This document shows positions 1-5,976 of a stretch of DNA of 6,034 bases, piece after piece. The stretch spans positions 1 through 6,034 of the forward strand of contig USOJ01000083.1 of the NCBI GenBank assembly GCA_900556195.1, in the 5' to 3' direction. A model generated the notes under the pieces. It worked only from the letters and a program-made list of their open reading frames with translations. It was not told where the DNA came from and did not search any database. A program made the translations under genes and the position numbers. Positions within the stretch are counted from its first letter, which is position 1. The number at the start of each line of letters is the position of its first letter. Source of the DNA: an uncultured Eubacteriales bacterium. GTDB taxonomy: Bacteria; Bacillota; Clostridia; Christensenellales; Borkfalkiaceae.

Positions 1-44
1 GTAAGAAACTCCCCGGAATCGAATGTCTTAACGATAAAAAGTAA
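1..44 (+). CDS. pgk: Phosphoglycerate kinase, C-terminal end only (partial)
   Basis: Read from base 3, this stretch encodes KKLPGIECLNDKK and then a TAA stop at 42-44. A tail of the form G-K-x-LPGIxxL is typical of the last residues of bacterial phosphoglycerate kinase, the enzyme that makes ATP from 1,3-bisphosphoglycerate. The identification rests on this short tail plus the tpiA gene directly downstream, since pgk-tpiA is a common order in Bacillota. Only 13 codons are visible, so no catalytic residues can be checked. The 18-nt gap to tpiA implies that the two genes share a transcript. Confidence 0.8.
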   Translation, partial: KKLPGIECLNDKK

Positions 45-62
45 ATCAGGAGTTACCTTACT

Positions 63-815
63 ATGAGAAAAGCGATTATTGCAGGCAACTGGAAAATGAA
101 TAAAACCATGGCGGAAACCAAAGCCATGATAACCGAACTCGCTCCGCTCGTAAAAGACGCGAATTGCGACGTAGTTCTTTGCGTTCCTTTCACCGATATT
201 CAGACGGCGAAGAGAGCGGCGAGAGGTACTAACATCAAAATCGGCGCGGAAAACGTTCATTGGGCGGAAAAAGGAGCGTTCACGGGTGAAATTTCCGCCG
301 AAATGCTCAAAGAACTCAAAGTAGATTACGTTATCATCGGACACAGCGAAAGAAGACAATATTTCGGCGAAACCGACGAAACCGTAAATAAGAGAGTTCA
401 GGCTGCGCTTAACGCGAAGTTAAGACCTATCGTATGCGTAGGCGAAACCGAAGCGGAAAGAGTTTGCAGATTGACCGAAAAAGTTCTCGAAAGACAAATT
501 GTCGAAGGGCTTAAAGGCTTCAAGAGCAAAGATTTCGATAAGATCGTCATTGCTTACGAACCCGTCTGGGCTATCGGTACGGGCAAGACCGCTACCGCGG
601 AAGACGCTAACGAAACCATCGGCTTTATCCGTAAAGTTCTCGCTAAAAAATTCCACAGATCCATTGCGGAAAAGACGAGAATTCAATACGGCGGTTCTAT
701 GAACGTAAAGAACTGCAAAGAACTCATGGCTAAAGAGGAAATCGACGGCGGACTTATCGGCGGCGCGTCCTTAAAGGCTCAAGACTTCTCCTGCATCGTA
801 AACTACGACAAATAA
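63..815 (+). CDS. tpiA: Triosephosphate isomerase
   Basis: This cytosolic TIM-barrel enzyme interconverts dihydroxyacetone phosphate and glyceraldehyde 3-phosphate. The 250-residue length is normal for the family. The N-terminal GNWKMNKT (residues 8-15) carries the substrate-binding Asn9 and Lys11. GAENVHWAEKGAFTGE (61-76) is a family signature. The electrophilic His is His94 in IIGHSERR, and the catalytic base is Glu166 in AYEPVWAIGTGKTAT, which also holds the mobile phosphate-gripping loop 6. YGGSMNVKN (209-217) and GGLIGGASL (229-237) form the phosphate-binding end. The ATG at 63 follows an AGGAG ribosome-binding site at 48-52. The gene ends in tandem TAATAA stops. It lies 18 nt after pgk and 51 nt before gpmI, and no promoter is seen in front of it, so it is probably transcribed from upstream of the window. 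Nothing is missing from the active site. Confidence 0.98.
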   Translation: MRKAIIAGNWKMNKTMAETKAMITELAPLVKDANCDVVLCVPFTDIQTAKRAARGTNIKIGAENVHWAEKGAFTGEISAEMLKELKVDYVIIGHSERRQYFGETDETVNKRVQAALNAKLRPIVCVGETEAERVCRLTEKVLERQIVEGLKGFKSKDFDKIVIAYEPVWAIGTGKTATAEDANETIGFIRKVLAKKFHRSIAEKTRIQYGGSMNVKNCKELMAKEEIDGGLIGGASLKAQDFSCIVNYDK

Positions 816-828
816 TAAATAAATCGGG

Positions 829-851
829 GGCGGCGTTTATACGCCGCCTTT
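829..851 (+). terminator. GC-rich intergenic hairpin with a short T run, a possible weak terminator or processing site
   Basis: GGCGGCGT (829-836) and ACGCCGCC (841-848) form a perfect 8-bp stem around a TTAT loop. Only TTT follows before the sequence turns to ATAAAAGG. The T tract is too short for an efficient intrinsic terminator, and the gpmI ribosome-binding site begins only 6 nt after the stem. It could let part of transcription stop after tpiA, protect the 3' end of a tpiA message, or separate translation of the two genes. The structure is seen directly; the function is inference. Confidence 0.5.
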
Positions 852-866
852 ATAAAAGGAATTATT

Positions 867-2417
867 ATGGTAAAAATGAAAACCAGACCCGTATGTCTGT
901 TCATTATGGACGGATACGGACTTAACAAGGATAAATACGGAAACGCGATAGAGATCGCTCACGAGGGCGTTATAGAAAATCTTATGAAGAAATATCCGTC
1001 GACCAATCTTGGCGCGAGCGGACTTTCGGTAGGTCTTCCCGACGGACAAATGGGTAACAGCGAAGTCGGGCACCTCAATATGGGCGCGGGCAGAATCGTA
1101 TATCAGGATTTAACCCGTATCACCAAGGCTATTCAGGACGGCGACTTCTTTGAAAACGAAGAACTCGTTTCCGCTATGGACGGCGCGAAGAATTCGGGCA
1201 AAAAACTTCATCTGTACGGATTATTGTCGTCCGGCGGCGTTCACAGTCATATATCGCATTTGTTCGCGCTTCTCGAAATGGCAAAAAAACGCGGAGTAAA
1301 AGACGTTTTCGTTCATTGCTTTATGGACGGCAGAGACGTATCTCCTACGAGCGGCGCGGAATTTATCGCCGAACTCGAAGACGAGATGAAAAAAGTCGGC
1401 GTAGGCAAAATAGCCACGATAAGCGGCAGATACTACGCTATGGACAGAGATAACCGTTGGGAAAGGGTAGTCAAAGCGTACGAAGCGATGACTATCGGAA
1501 ACGGGATAAAGGCGACCGACGCGAAGACAGCGATTGAAGAGAGTTATAAATCGGGCGTTACCGACGAATTTATCGTTCCCACGAATATTTTCGAAAACGA
1601 TAAACCCGTAGGATTGATCGAAAAAGGCGATAGCGTTATATTCTTCAACTTCCGCCCGGACAGAGCGAGAGAAATTTCGAGAGCCTTCACCGAAGAAGAA
1701 TTCAACGGCTTTGAAAGAAAGACGGGACTTTTAGGGCTTAACTACGTCGGTTTTACCAAATACGACGAAACTTTCAAGCACGTAAAAATCGCATTCAAGA
1801 AGCAGGAACTTCATAACACGCTTGGTAAATACCTTGCCGATAACGGTTATACTCAACTCCGTATCGCCGAAACCGAGAAATACGCCCACGTAACGTTTTT
1901 CTTCAACGGCGGCGTAGAAGAACCCGAAAAGAACGAATACAGAGATCTTATTCCTTCGCCGAAGGTTGCGACTTACGATTTGCAGCCCGAAATGAGTGCG
2001 TATCTCGTAACCGATAAAGTGCTTCAAGAAATCGATTCCGATAAATTCGACGTAATTATACTCAATTACGCGAATTGCGACATGGTCGGTCATACCGGCG
2101 TTTTGGAAGCCGCTGTAAAAGCAGTCAAGACGGTTGAAGATTGCGTAGGCAAAATAACCGAAGCCGTGCTTAAAAAGGGCGGAAGTTGTCTTATAACCGC
2201 AGACCACGGTAACGCGGATAAGATGATCGCCGAAGACGGTTCGCCGTTTACCGCTCACACCACCAACAGAGTTCCGTTTATTCTCGTAAGCGAAAACCTG
2301 AAAAACGTGACGCTTCGCGACGGAGGTATTCTGGCGGACATCGCTCCTACGCTTTTGGAAGTTATGGGCGAAACCGCTCCCGCGGAAATGACGGGAAAAT
2401 CGTTAATCGTTAAATAA
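867..2417 (+). CDS. gpmI: 2,3-bisphosphoglycerate-independent phosphoglycerate mutase
   Basis: This Mn-dependent enzyme of the alkaline-phosphatase superfamily interconverts 3-phosphoglycerate and 2-phosphoglycerate in glycolysis. Its 516 residues match the usual 505-520. Metal and nucleophile motifs are in the expected order: Asp15 in IMDGYG; the phosphorylated serine Ser65 in GNSEVGHLNMGAGR; His126 in GGVHSHI; MDGRDVSP (153-160); SGRYYAMDRDNRWERV (186-201), starting the phosphotransferase insert; FNFRPDRAREI (260-270); NYANCDMVGHTG (400-411); TADHGNAD (444-451); and TAHTTNRVPF (462-471). The ATG at 867 is chosen because AAAGGA at 855-860 sits 6 nt upstream; a second in-frame ATG at 876 is less well spaced. 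The gene lies 51 nt downstream of tpiA. Unlike many Bacillota loci, no eno follows; secG comes next. The 2,3-BPG-dependent enzyme GpmA is an unrelated fold and is excluded by these motifs. Confidence 0.98.
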   Translation: MVKMKTRPVCLFIMDGYGLNKDKYGNAIEIAHEGVIENLMKKYPSTNLGASGLSVGLPDGQMGNSEVGHLNMGAGRIVYQDLTRITKAIQDGDFFENEELVSAMDGAKNSGKKLHLYGLLSSGGVHSHISHLFALLEMAKKRGVKDVFVHCFMDGRDVSPTSGAEFIAELEDEMKKVGVGKIATISGRYYAMDRDNRWERVVKAYEAMTIGNGIKATDAKTAIEESYKSGVTDEFIVPTNIFENDKPVGLIEKGDSVIFFNFRPDRAREISRAFTEEEFNGFERKTGLLGLNYVGFTKYDETFKHVKIAFKKQELHNTLGKYLADNGYTQLRIAETEKYAHVTFFFNGGVEEPEKNEYRDLIPSPKVATYDLQPEMSAYLVTDKVLQEIDSDKFDVIILNYANCDMVGHTGVLEAAVKAVKTVEDCVGKITEAVLKKGGSCLITADHGNADKMIAEDGSPFTAHTTNRVPFILVSENLKNVTLRDGGILADIAPTLLEVMGETAPAEMTGKSLIVK

Positions 2418-2442
2418 TTTCGCATTATCGGCTTCTAAACGC

Positions 2443-2471
2443 TTGCTTTTGCGTAAAGATTATGCTAAAAT
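2443..2471 (+). promoter_or_regulatory. Predicted housekeeping-sigma promoter for secG, extended -10
   Basis: A -35 element TTGCTT (2443-2448) and a -10 element TAAAAT (2466-2471) are separated by exactly 17 nt. The -10 is preceded by TGC, giving the extended form TGnTAAAAT. The predicted start is near 2478, which leaves a leader of about 35 nt before the secG ATG at 2513. That leader contains a good ribosome-binding site, GGGAG at 2499-2503. The promoter lies in the 95-nt gap after gpmI, so secG and what follows can be expressed independently of the glycolytic genes. No terminator is evident after gpmI. Confidence 0.7.
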
Positions 2472-2512
2472 AGTAACGCTTTGATTAAATCCTGTTACGG
2501 GAGAGAATAAAA

Positions 2513-2797
2513 ATGTTAGAAAATTTACTTATAAAATTCGAAACTGCGTCGGCGGTATGTATCCCGCTTCTCATCGTTGCGATTATCTGCGCGATTTTCG
2601 TTATAGTCGTCGTAATGATGCAGTCGAGCAACTCGAACGGTATCAGCGCTCTCGGCGGTCAGCAAGAAACCTTTTACGGTAAGAATAAAGGCAAAACCAT
2701 GGAACATAAGTTAAGAAGACTTACGGTCGTTGCGGTAACCGTTCTGGCAGCCGTTATGATTGCGTTTTGCGTTATCGTTTTCCGTATTACGGACTGA
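2513..2797 (+). CDS. secG: Protein translocase subunit SecG
   Basis: This small membrane subunit of the SecYEG channel assists SecA-driven export of unfolded proteins. At 94 residues it is slightly longer than many SecG proteins. Two hydrophobic membrane segments are visible, about residues 14-36 and 71-90. They are joined by the diagnostic cytoplasmic loop: VVVMMQSSNSNG (32-43, matching the family pattern VVxLQ-x-GK-x-GLS), then ALGGQQETFYGKNKGKTMEHKLRRLT (46-71, matching GG-x-E-x-FGK...ERLT). The ATG at 2513 is supported by GGGAG at 2499-2503. The gene ends in adjacent TGA and TAA stops. A strong terminator hairpin begins 17 nt after its stop, so most secG messages should be monocistronic. 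The secG-rnr-smpB-ssrA order is widespread in Bacillota. Confidence 0.93.
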   Translation: MLENLLIKFETASAVCIPLLIVAIICAIFVIVVVMMQSSNSNGISALGGQQETFYGKNKGKTMEHKLRRLTVVAVTVLAAVMIAFCVIVFRITD

Positions 2798-2813
2798 TAA
2801 TCTTCGTTTCTTT

Positions 2814-2846
2814 GCGGACGCTTTTGAAGCGTCCGCTTATTTTTTT
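2814..2846 (+). terminator. Strong intrinsic terminator between secG and rnr
   Basis: GCGGACGCTT (2814-2823) and AAGCGTCCGC (2827-2836) are exact reverse complements, giving a 10-bp GC-rich stem with a TTG loop. It is followed by TTATTTTTTT (2837-2846). This is the textbook form of a rho-independent terminator for transcripts from the secG promoter. It is unusual in that the T tract ends at the base immediately before the rnr start codon at 2847, so no room remains for a ribosome-binding site between the terminator and rnr. Expression of rnr from the secG promoter would need readthrough of this element. Confidence 0.88.
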
Positions 2847-4964
2847 ATGAACGTATATAATGTTATAGCCGATAAATTCGCTTCGGGTGAATGGATAGGC
2901 TACGGTAAAAAGAGAATATTTGCCGAATTAGGTACTAAATCGACCTTTGAAAGGCGAGCGATAGAAGACGTGCTGCGCCGTTTAGAAAAAGACTGCGTAG
3001 TCGTTTACGCAGACGGCAAGTTTTTACGCCCCGAAGACTGCAGTTTTATAAAGGGCGTGATCCGCGGAAACGAACGCGGTTTCGCATTCGTTACGGGTGA
3101 TGACGGCAACGATTATTTTATTCCGCATAAACGCCTTAACGGCGCGTGCCATAAAGACGAAGTGTTTATCCGTAAAGTCGAAAGCGACCGCGGTTCGTCT
3201 GACGAAGCGGAAGTCGTTAAAATCGTTTCGAGAGGCGTTTTATCCACGGGCGGAACGTATTATAAAGAGAAAACTTTCGGTTTCGTCCGTCCCGACGACA
3301 AGAATTATTTCAACGATATCCGCGTGCCGTTTTCGCTTGCGGGTAAAGCCAAAATAGGCGATAAAGTCATCGTCGATATAGTCTCCTTTCCCGAAAACGA
3401 CGCTCCCGAAGGAAAAGTCAGAGAAATCTTGGGTAAAAGCGGAGATTTGTTCGTTGAAGAAAATTCCGTGATAACGTCTTTCGGCTATTCGGAAAAGTTT
3501 TCGGAAAACGTAAAAAAAGAAGTCGAAGAAATATCTCAAAAAGTACCCGATAGCGCGATTATCGGCAGAAAAGACTATACCGACCGTTTGATTGTTACGA
3601 TAGACGGAGAAGACAGCAGAGACTTCGACGACGCGGTTGAAGTCGAGATACTTAAAAACGGTAATTATCTTTTGGGCGTGCATATCGCCGACGTTTCCGA
3701 GTACGTAAAACCTCGGTCGGAATTGGATAAAGAGGCTTACGAAAGAACTACGAGCGTGTACTTTCCCGACAGGGTTATACCTATGCTGCCAAAAGAACTT
3801 TCCAACGGAATATGTTCGCTTAACGAAAACGAAGCAAGGCTTACGCTATCGTGTATTATCGAAATAGATAAAAACGGCGAAATCGTCAACAGAGAAATTT
3901 ATAAAAGCGTAATTAAATCTAAAAAGCGTATGACGTATACCGCCGTTCAGGCTATTCTTGACGGCGATGAAGAAACGAAGCAAAAATACTGCGAACTCGT
4001 TCCGATGATTGGAAATATGCGCTCTCTTCAACTCGTTTTAACAAAAAAACGAGCGGAAAGGGGAAGTATAGACCTCGACGTAAAAGACAGCCACATAACT
4101 GTGAACGACGGAAAAATCGACGTCGAACCCCAAACGAGTCTCGACGCGTATAAGATTATCGAAGAGTTTATGGTGCTTTGCAACGAAGAAATCGCGGAAT
4201 ATCTTTACTACCTCGAATTGCCTTGCATATACCGCGTACACGAAAAACCTTCAACCGAAAAAGCAAGCGGTTTTATCGCGTTTCTGAATACTCTCGGCAT
4301 AACGGTAAAGTGGAGACCCGAAGACTGCCGTCCGTCGGATTTTTCGGCTGTACTAAAAAAAGTAGACGGCGAACCGATTTATCCCGTCGTCAATAAAGTA
4401 ATGTTGCGTTCGATGCAAAAGGCGAAGTACAGCGAACAAAACCTCGGACATTTCGGGATTTCAAGTAAGTGTTATTGCCATTTTACTTCCCCTATAAGGC
4501 GATATCCCGATCTTATAGTGCATAGAATAGTAAAGGCTTCGCTCGACGGAGATATGACGGCGCTCGTAGAAAAATATTCGACTTTCGTCGCCGAAGCCGC
4601 TATGCGTTCTTCCGTAAACGAAAGGAAAGCGGACGATGCGGAAAGGGCGGTAGACGATATCTACAAAGCGGCGTATATGAGCGAGCGCGTAGGTATGGAA
4701 TACGACGCGGTAATAAGCGGAGTCAACTCTTCGGGCGTGTTCTGCGAACTCGAAAACGGCGTAGAAGGTTTCACTCGTATCGGAGATTTACCTCGCGGAA
4801 ATTACGTTTACGACGAAAAGACGTATTCGCTTCGTTCGGGTAAACGATCGTATTCACTCGGCGAAGAGGTCAGGATCGGCGTTCTTGACGCAAACGTCGC
4901 TACGAAAAAGGTTGATTTTATAATTCTTGCAAAAAAAGATTGTAAACGGTCGGCTAAAACTTGA
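2847..4964 (+). CDS. rnr: Ribonuclease R (RNase II/RNB family 3'-5' exoribonuclease)
   Basis: This processive 3'-5' exoribonuclease degrades structured RNA and takes part in RNA turnover and trans-translation. From the ATG at 2847 it has 705 residues, within the Gram-positive range. An N-terminal winged-helix-like region (about 1-60) is followed by two cold-shock-type domains (about 68-125, with IKGVIRGNERGFAFV; and 135-195, with KTFGFVRPDD). The RNB catalytic domain (about 240-565) carries TIDGEDSRDFDDAV, with metal-binding Asp253, Asp259, Asp261 and Asp262, then YFPDRVIPMLPKELSNGICS (305-324) and HFTSPIRRYPDLIVHR (545-560). A C-terminal S1 domain spans about 616-695. The long basic tail of E. 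coli RNase R is absent. The frame stays open upstream to a TTG at 2760, but that extension would overlap secG and translate the terminator, so 2847 is preferred. No ribosome-binding site is visible for either start. A TATAAT at 2856-2861 lies inside the first codons but has no -35 match. Confidence 0.95.
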   Translation: MNVYNVIADKFASGEWIGYGKKRIFAELGTKSTFERRAIEDVLRRLEKDCVVVYADGKFLRPEDCSFIKGVIRGNERGFAFVTGDDGNDYFIPHKRLNGACHKDEVFIRKVESDRGSSDEAEVVKIVSRGVLSTGGTYYKEKTFGFVRPDDKNYFNDIRVPFSLAGKAKIGDKVIVDIVSFPENDAPEGKVREILGKSGDLFVEENSVITSFGYSEKFSENVKKEVEEISQKVPDSAIIGRKDYTDRLIVTIDGEDSRDFDDAVEVEILKNGNYLLGVHIADVSEYVKPRSELDKEAYERTTSVYFPDRVIPMLPKELSNGICSLNENEARLTLSCIIEIDKNGEIVNREIYKSVIKSKKRMTYTAVQAILDGDEETKQKYCELVPMIGNMRSLQLVLTKKRAERGSIDLDVKDSHITVNDGKIDVEPQTSLDAYKIIEEFMVLCNEEIAEYLYYLELPCIYRVHEKPSTEKASGFIAFLNTLGITVKWRPEDCRPSDFSAVLKKVDGEPIYPVVNKVMLRSMQKAKYSEQNLGHFGISSKCYCHFTSPIRRYPDLIVHRIVKASLDGDMTALVEKYSTFVAEAAMRSSVNERKADDAERAVDDIYKAAYMSERVGMEYDAVISGVNSSGVFCELENGVEGFTRIGDLPRGNYVYDEKTYSLRSGKRSYSLGEEVRIGVLDANVATKKVDFIILAKKDCKRSAKT

Positions 4965-4989
4965 AAACGAGAATAAAATGTGGTAGAAT
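4961..4989 (+). promoter_or_regulatory. Predicted promoter for smpB-ssrA, extended -10, start site on the smpB ATG
   Basis: TTGAAA (4961-4966, 4 of 6 to TTGACA) and TAGAAT (4984-4989, 5 of 6 to TATAAT) are separated by exactly 17 nt. The -10 is preceded by TGG, which makes the extended TGn form. The -35 overlaps the rnr TGA stop. Seven bases after the -10 is position 4996, the A of the smpB start codon. The promoter would therefore drive smpB and the tmRNA independently of rnr. No ribosome-binding site is seen in the 31-nt rnr-smpB gap. Confidence 0.68.
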
Positions 4990-4995
4990 AAGCGT

Positions 4996-5451
4996 ATGAG
5001 GACTATAGTCGATAACAGAGAAGCGAGATTCGAGTATTTCGTCGAAGAAACCGCCGAAGCGGGTATTTCGCTCGACGGCGGAGAAGTTAAGTCGATAAGG
5101 GCGGGTAACGTTTCCCTTAAAGACGCGTATTGCTCGGTTTCGGGTAATGGCGAACTTTTCATTAAAGGTATGCACGTCGCCGTTTACGATAAAGGCGGAG
5201 CGTATAACGTAAAGGATAGCCGCAGAGACAGAAAACTTTTGATGCATAAGTCGGAAATACATAGGCTTATCGGGAAAGTCAACGAAAAAGGGTATACGAT
5301 AGTTCCGCTTAAACTCTATTTCAATCAATCTCTGATAAAGGTCGAAATAGGTCTTTGTAAGGGTAAACATACCTACGACAAAAAGCAAACGATAAAAGAA
5401 AGAGATCTCGACAGATCCGTAAAGCGTGAAATCAAAAATTATAAAATTTAA
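4996..5451 (+). CDS. smpB: SsrA-binding protein SmpB
   Basis: SmpB binds the tRNA-like domain of tmRNA, delivers it to the empty A site of stalled ribosomes and mimics the missing anticodon arm. The 151-residue length is typical. The OB-fold core shows NREARFEYFVEETAEAGI (7-24), then GGEVKSIRAG (28-37) and LKDAYC (41-46). Further on are RKLLMHKSEIHRLIGKV (79-95) and VPLKLYFN (103-110). The C-terminal tail that enters the mRNA channel is GLCKGKHTYDKKQTIKERD (119-137). The tail reads YDKK where YDKR or HDKR is commoner, a conservative change. The ATG at 4996 matches the family N-terminus. No ribosome-binding site precedes it, and the predicted promoter places the transcript start on the ATG itself, so translation may be leaderless. 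The gene is 31 nt after rnr and 9 nt before its partner RNA ssrA. Confidence 0.97.
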   Translation: MRTIVDNREARFEYFVEETAEAGISLDGGEVKSIRAGNVSLKDAYCSVSGNGELFIKGMHVAVYDKGGAYNVKDSRRDRKLLMHKSEIHRLIGKVNEKGYTIVPLKLYFNQSLIKVEIGLCKGKHTYDKKQTIKERDLDRSVKREIKNYKI

Positions 5452-5460
5452 CGTAAAAAC

Positions 5461-5840
5461 GGGGGTGCACCGAATTCGACTGTGTAAAAAAGGAACGATA
5501 TAAGCATATCGCAGGGCTGCGGCTGCGTTAAAACGCGGGCAAATTCAAATGCTAAAAATGAAAACAACACGGTAAGATATAACAATAATCTTGCTTTCGC
5601 TGCTTAATTAACGCGGCGGTGTCGCTACACTTTTTCCCGTCGGAAGCGATAGCGGCATAATTTCAGACGGGGAACGCCCGAAACGGCGTAGTTCTATCGT
5701 TTCGGGGGCTTTTAAGAACCGACGTTATCCTGTAACCCGTATCCGGGCAGCGGATAAAAGAGATTAAACGGATACTAAGTATGTAGAAGGTCGTTTTGTT
5801 TTTATGCAACACAGGAGTTTGACTCTCCTCACCTCCACCA
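5461..5840 (+). ncRNA. ssrA: Transfer-messenger RNA (tmRNA, one-piece)
   Basis: tmRNA acts as an alanyl-tRNA mimic and as a short message that tags proteins from stalled ribosomes for proteolysis. At 380 nt it is of usual size. The acceptor stem pairs GGGGGTG (5461-5467) with CACCTCC (5830-5836, one G-U), with discriminator A and an encoded CCA (5838-5840). The third pair from its closed end at 5463/5834 is G-U, near the G-U alanine identity position. The reduced D-arm carries AATTCGAC (5473-5480). The T-arm is AGGAG/CTCCT (5813-5817/5825-5829) with loop TTTGACT. Pseudoknot PK1 (5510-5540) pairs CGCAG with CTGCG and GCTGCG with CGCGGGC. PK2 includes CCCGTC (5636-5641) with GACGGG (5666-5671). 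PK3 pairs CCCGAAACG (5677-5685) with CGTTTCGGG (5698-5706) and GTTCT (5691-5695) with AGAAC (5715-5719). PK4 lies at about 5725-5757. A tag frame is present. It starts 9 nt after smpB, so the 5' end is probably released from a precursor by RNase P. Confidence 0.96.
5551..5607 (+). other. tmRNA proteolysis-tag reading frame
   Basis: The resume codon is GCT at 5551, 10 nt after PK1. The frame encodes AKNENNTVRYNNNLAFAA and stops at TAA (5605-5607), followed shortly by a second TAA in another frame (5609-5611). An A lies at -4 of the resume codon, as in E. coli tmRNA, where it helps set the frame. The hydrophobic C-terminus LAFAA is close to the classic LALAA degron read by ClpXP-type proteases. 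At 18 encoded residues the tag is longer than the 10 of E. coli and contains a VRY segment between two Asn-rich stretches. The first tag residue in vivo would be the Ala carried by tmRNA itself. Confidence 0.9.
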
Positions 5841-5940
5841 AATGATTTATTTCCCAGCTTTTATTTTCTTAAATTCCCAAATTCAAAAAAAATTAATTTT
5901 TGAGAAGTGGAGGGCGAAGTATTTCGTTCCCAAAAAATAG
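5841..5940 (+). other. AT-rich stretch after ssrA with no gene found
   Basis: This 100-nt segment holds no plausible coding sequence on either strand. It is rich in A and T runs and contains TTCCCA three times (5852, 5875 and 5927). One imperfect hairpin is visible: GGGCGAA (5912-5918) with TTCG plus CCC (5923-5926 and 5929-5931), with a TT bulge. It is followed by A residues rather than T residues, so it is not an intrinsic terminator for ssrA. AAAATTAATTTT (5889-5900) is a perfect palindrome made only of A and T. I see no convincing ssrA terminator here; the 3' end may be set by processing. Confidence 0.6.
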
Positions 5941-5949
5941 TTTGCAAAC
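5940..5949. repeat. Perfect 10-bp palindrome over a -35 element, candidate operator
   Basis: GTTTGCAAAC reads the same on both strands and covers the -35 region of the promoter at 5941-5969. A symmetric site in that position would be expected to exclude RNA polymerase when bound by a dimeric repressor. The palindrome is seen directly; the regulator is unknown, and the length is short enough for chance to remain possible. Confidence 0.4.
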
Positions 5950-5969
5950 ATCAAAAAAAATGTTATAAT
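5941..5969 (+). promoter_or_regulatory. Predicted housekeeping-sigma promoter for the gene beyond the right edge
   Basis: The -10 element TATAAT (5964-5969) is a perfect consensus match and is preceded by TGT, giving an extended -10. Seventeen nt upstream lies TTTGCA (5941-5946), 4 of 6 to TTGACA. The spacer contains a run of eight A residues. The predicted start is near 5976, leaving about 57 nt of leader before the expected start codon at or just past base 6033. Confidence 0.72.
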
Positions 5970-5976
5970 AGAAAGG

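Noticed and set aside
1731..2258. 175-codon open frame on the minus strand inside gpmI
   Set aside because: It is the shadow of a well-supported gene; the product has no recognisable motif and no ribosome-binding site of its own. The same holds for the other antisense frames in tpiA, rnr and smpB.
2473..2498. GTAAC (2473-2477) and GTTAC (2494-2498) as an inverted repeat at the secG promoter
   Set aside because: Five-base arms 16 nt apart are too weak, and the first arm probably lies before the transcription start, so it would not form an RNA hairpin.
2760..2846. 29-codon upstream extension of rnr starting at a TTG
   Set aside because: It would overlap secG by 38 nt, translate the terminator stem and T tract, and has no ribosome-binding site or family similarity. 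The ATG at 2847 matches the usual RNase R N-terminus.
2856..2861. TATAAT inside the first codons of rnr as the rnr promoter
   Set aside because: No -35-like sequence lies 16-18 nt upstream, and the transcript would begin after the ATG. No later in-frame ATG would keep the N-terminal and catalytic domains.
5852..5933. Three TTCCCA occurrences as a repeat array or CRISPR-like structure
   Set aside because: The shared core is only six bases, spacing is irregular (23 and 52 nt), and flanks do not match.
5912..5937. GGGCGAA...TTCGTTCCC hairpin as the ssrA terminator
   Set aside because: It is followed by A residues and not T residues on the + strand, has a bulge, and lies over 70 nt after the tmRNA end; it does not work as a minus-strand terminator either.
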